DNA of 64,000 nt from Pseudomicrostroma phylloplanum (lineage: Eukaryota > Basidiomycota > Exobasidiomycetes > Microstromatales), in the NCBI GenBank assembly GCA_039545275.1, contig BCHS01000001.1:1752853-1816852 (forward strand), read 5' to 3'. The translations under genes were made by a program, and so were the position numbers. The number at the start of each line of letters is the position of its first letter. The first letter of the stretch is position 1. Of the stretch, positions 61,665-64,000 are shown in pieces. The notes beneath the pieces were generated by a model. The model did no database searches, was not told the origin of the DNA, and saw nothing but the letters and a program-made list of their open reading frames with translations.

Positions 61665-64000
61665 TTATCCCCTCCAGTGCGCAACAAGAGTCTCGATCCA
61701 CCTACTTCCAGCCGCTCCCGCTCCCGCTCCTCCTGCCACTCCTACAGAAGGTGAGCTCCTCCCCCGCTCAACACTCCCGTTGCTCTCTTCCTTCCCAGCT
61801 CCAGGAGGAGAGATGGCAGAACCCCCATTGAGGTTGGAGTTGGAATTCGAGCTCAACCTACGCTCCGCCTCGATAAGGTCCTCCCAGAGGTCCACCCTGC
61901 GTCGCAGCACCTCGCAGAGTGCCTTGGTTGCCACTTCCATCTCTCTACTCCCCTCCCTGTCACCCCCCTCTGCATCGCCTCCAGCTACGCCTTCGCTCGT
62001 GCTCGCCCTAGGGGTATCGCAACAGCAAGCCTCCCTAGCAACTTCAACGATGCGGTCCAGATGGTCCTGCTCCGAGGAACGCTTGCGCGCTTTGCTCGCC
62101 CGCTTCTGGTAGTTGAGCTTCTCTGCCGCCGTTGCAAAGTGCGGTGGCGGTGGAGGGAGTCCATCGGCACCATCCCCACCTCCACCGCTGCCGCTGCCAC
62201 TGCCGGCAGTGCTGGACCTTTTGCCCTTCTTGACCGGACCTGCGCCGCCGCCGCCGCCGCCGCCGTTGACTTTACTGCTGGTATCGGGAGAGACGCCGTG
62301 CGCCTCGCATGCCCTCTGCACTTCTTCAAAAACGAGCTTGAGCGCCTCGCGCTGCCTCTTCACCCTCGCGGCATACCTCTTCATCTTCTCCCGATTCTGC
62401 TGCGCTCGATCCTTCACTCCCGCCAGACGCGCAGCTGCGCTGCCTGCCGCCCCTCCCTTGTTGGCGACGACAGAGGAGGTGGTGTTGCTGTTGCTGAGAG
62501 AGGGAGAGGGGGAAGGCGCACGACTGCTCTCGCTGCCTTTGCCAGAGGCACCTGCGCCTACGCTTGGAGAGTACGTCTCTGCTTTGATGCTTGCGACTGG
62601 ACTGCGGGAGGGGTACCCAGCCTCTGTTGCTCGGAGGACTGCGGGGGATTCTCGGAGTTGTTGGTACTGCTGATGCTGCTGCTGCTGTTGTAGGTGATGT
62701 GGCGGGTACTGCGATTCCGCCTCGTGGCCCACGAAGCCGCCGTCTTCGAGCGTGCGCGAGCGCTTCGGCTCGGGCGGGGTATCGGCTGTGGGGAAGTAGC
62801 TCCTCTTGAGGCTAGACGATGGGCTAGCGCGCTGCTGTGACCCGCTTCCATTCGCAAAGTGGTAGTGGTTGCCATTGGTCACACTTCTTTCGCTCCAGTG
62901 TGGCGAAAGGGGGCTTGGCTGGGTATGTGATGAGAAGCTGGAGTGCGGTGGTGGGTAGCGCGACTGGTTCGCATAAGAGCTTGCATAGTACCCATCTCCA
63001 CCTACGCCCGATCCAGCACTAATGCCAGCGGCTGGGCTACTGACACCCTGCGCCGGTCCCTGCGCGTACGAAGCGACATGGTATGAGTGCCCAACAGTAG
63101 GAGCAAAGGGGCTCTCGCTGCCAGAAATCTCGCTGTGGAGAGACGAGCGCACATTCGAAGTGTAGGTGGTAGCAGATGCTGCCGACATACTGCCGGTAGC
63201 GGAACCATACTGAGCGTAAGGAGGCGGAGACGCCGGGACTGCCATACTGAGTCCAGCCGAGGAAGTCGGATAGGCATGGTGTGGACCGTTCGAGGTACCG
63301 GGGCCGCCCATAAAGGCGGCACGTTGGTCGTAGCTTCCCGATGTCGCTGAATGGGGGTAAGACTGTGCTGAATGGAAGGACCCAAGCGGAGGCGTAGAGG
63401 CTCGAGAGGAAAAGTGGTTGCTGACATGTGCTGGTGAAAAGGCGACATTTGGCATTGCAGATGGCCATTGTGGTACGTTCGGCTCCATGAAAGCTGGGTA
63501 TGACGGGTCGCTGGATCCATGCTGACCCTGGATATGTTGTTGACTGGGAGGTTGATATTCTTTGTTATGACCTGCACTTTCTTCAGGCTGATTCATCTGC
63601 TGATGTCGGTGGTCATACGATTGATCGTCGGAATGGCTTTGATCGTGATGTTGATGTTGTTGACCATGCTGCGAGGTGCCCCCCACCGTGTCCTGCTGAT
63701 TGTTACTGACATGAGGTTGATGACTTCCTGGTGTCTGTTCTTCGGGGAGCTCAATGAATCGCCCCCGATCGGCACTATTGTTGTTAGCGAAAGCAGTGGT
63801 GGCGCAGAGCATCTTGAACAGGTCCACTCTTGAGGCGGGGGTATTGAGAACCTCATGGACGGTCACCGCCTGCATCTCCTTGCTACGAGTCTTCTGATCA
63901 GTCTCAGAGTCGTCTTGCCCAAGCTCTGTAATCGCCAGATTGTTCGCATACACTTTGTTTTCTGGAAAGCCGTGCAGACTATGAAACCAATGGTTGGCAT
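61665..64000 (-). CDS. Large Ser/Gln/His/Gly-rich protein with C-terminal basic coiled segments, 5' end beyond window
   Basis: The minus-strand frame is open from the right edge to a stop at 61665, giving at least 777 residues. The visible N-terminal portion reads ANHWFHSLHGFPENKVYAN and TVHEVLNTPASRVDLFKML, which looks like a folded region continuing off the window. The central part is disordered (Gln/His-rich, Ser/Tyr/Pro-rich with SPLAP-like motifs). Toward the C-terminus there is a basic helix, EKMKRYAARVKRQREALKL, followed by VFEEVQRACEAHG, a Gly-rich linker, KLNYQKRASKARKRSSEQD and a final helical region (EVLRRRVDLWEDLIEAERRL). The basic helices and Gln-rich stretches suggest a nuclear regulatory protein; this is inference and the family was not recognised. 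No ATG appears in frame inside the window, so it is 5' partial. Confidence 0.75.
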   Translation of the reverse strand, partial: ANHWFHSLHGFPENKVYANNLAITELGQDDSETDQKTRSKEMQAVTVHEVLNTPASRVDLFKMLCATTAFANNNSADRGRFIELPEEQTPGSHQPHVSNNQQDTVGGTSQHGQQHQHHDQSHSDDQSYDHRHQQMNQPEESAGHNKEYQPPSQQHIQGQHGSSDPSYPAFMEPNVPQWPSAMPNVAFSPAHVSNHFSSRASTPPLGSFHSAQSYPHSATSGSYDQRAAFMGGPGTSNGPHHAYPTSSAGLSMAVPASPPPYAQYGSATGSMSAASATTYTSNVRSSLHSEISGSESPFAPTVGHSYHVASYAQGPAQGVSSPAAGISAGSGVGGDGYYASSYANQSRYPPPHSSFSSHTQPSPLSPHWSERSVTNGNHYHFANGSGSQQRASPSSSLKRSYFPTADTPPEPKRSRTLEDGGFVGHEAESQYPPHHLQQQQQHQQYQQLRESPAVLRATEAGYPSRSPVASIKAETYSPSVGAGASGKGSESSRAPSPSPSLSNSNTTSSVVANKGGAAGSAAARLAGVKDRAQQNREKMKRYAARVKRQREALKLVFEEVQRACEAHGVSPDTSSKVNGGGGGGGAGPVKKGKRSSTAGSGSGSGGGGDGADGLPPPPPHFATAAEKLNYQKRASKARKRSSEQDHLDRIVEVAREACCCDTPRASTSEGVAGGDAEGGDREGSREMEVATKALCEVLRRRVDLWEDLIEAERRLSSNSNSNLNGGSAISPPGAGKEESNGSVERGRSSPSVGVAGGAGAGAAGSRWIETLVAHWRG

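Noticed and set aside
61800..62700. Several plus-strand open frames near the right end
   Set aside because: All are antisense to the continuous minus-strand coding frame 61665-64000.

Overview
The window is nuclear DNA from a filamentous or yeast-like fungus, most likely a basidiomycete. Genes are dense and lie on both strands. Introns are short (about 50-100 nt) with GTGAGT-type donors. The gene set (Chs7, trifunctional TRP1, Gsy, Mdm38/LETM1, Nup50, Fcf2, a p24 protein) fits a GC-rich basidiomycete, possibly Ustilaginomycotina; the subphylum is an inference. No prokaryotic or viral genome structure is present.

Layout. 1-9 kb: the N-terminal part of an acidic protein (-), a UBR7-type UBR-box/PHD protein (+), the chitin synthase export chaperone Chs7 (+), a NAT9-like acetyltransferase with a 19-nt microexon (-), an intron-containing tRNA-Glu(CUC) (+) and an unrecognised conserved-looking gene (-). 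9.7-24.5 kb: mitochondrial aconitase (-), a membrane RING-H2 ligase (-), a DNAJC11-type J-protein (-), an ER cyclophilin with two possible C-termini (-), a p24 cargo receptor (+), a LigB-type extradiol dioxygenase (-), a low-complexity protein (+) and the NatC catalytic subunit NAA30 (-). 25.6-31.2 kb: glycogen synthase and an aldehyde dehydrogenase (both +).

31.2-41.3 kb is different. It is gene-poor and holds two diverged tandem copies of an unrecognised multi-exon gene on the minus strand. Both copies have acidic/basic low-complexity N-termini and C-terminal Cys-rich modules resembling HNH/treble-clef nucleases. Both carry frame lesions, and other broken coding fragments flank them. This is the accessory part of the window.

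41.3-64 kb returns to dense housekeeping genes: Fcf2 (-), a Nup50-like nucleoporin (+), mitoribosomal uS9m (-), LETM1/Mdm38 (-), trifunctional TRP1 (+), divergent ribosomal genes RPL4 (-) and RPS24 (+), an FHA tail-anchored SLMAP/Far10-like protein (+), and a large Q/S/H-rich protein (-) running off the right edge.

Functional themes are mitochondrial (aconitase, DNAJC11, uS9m, LETM1), secretory (Chs7, cyclophilin, p24) and ribosome-related (Fcf2, RPL4, RPS24). They reflect an ordinary eukaryotic gene mix, not an operon. The most notable signals are the cyclophilin gene, where one 172-nt intron appears to switch between a soluble HEEL-retained form and a membrane-anchored form, and the tandem HNH-like family. 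Exon boundaries were derived by eye from splice consensus, reading frame and family conservation.
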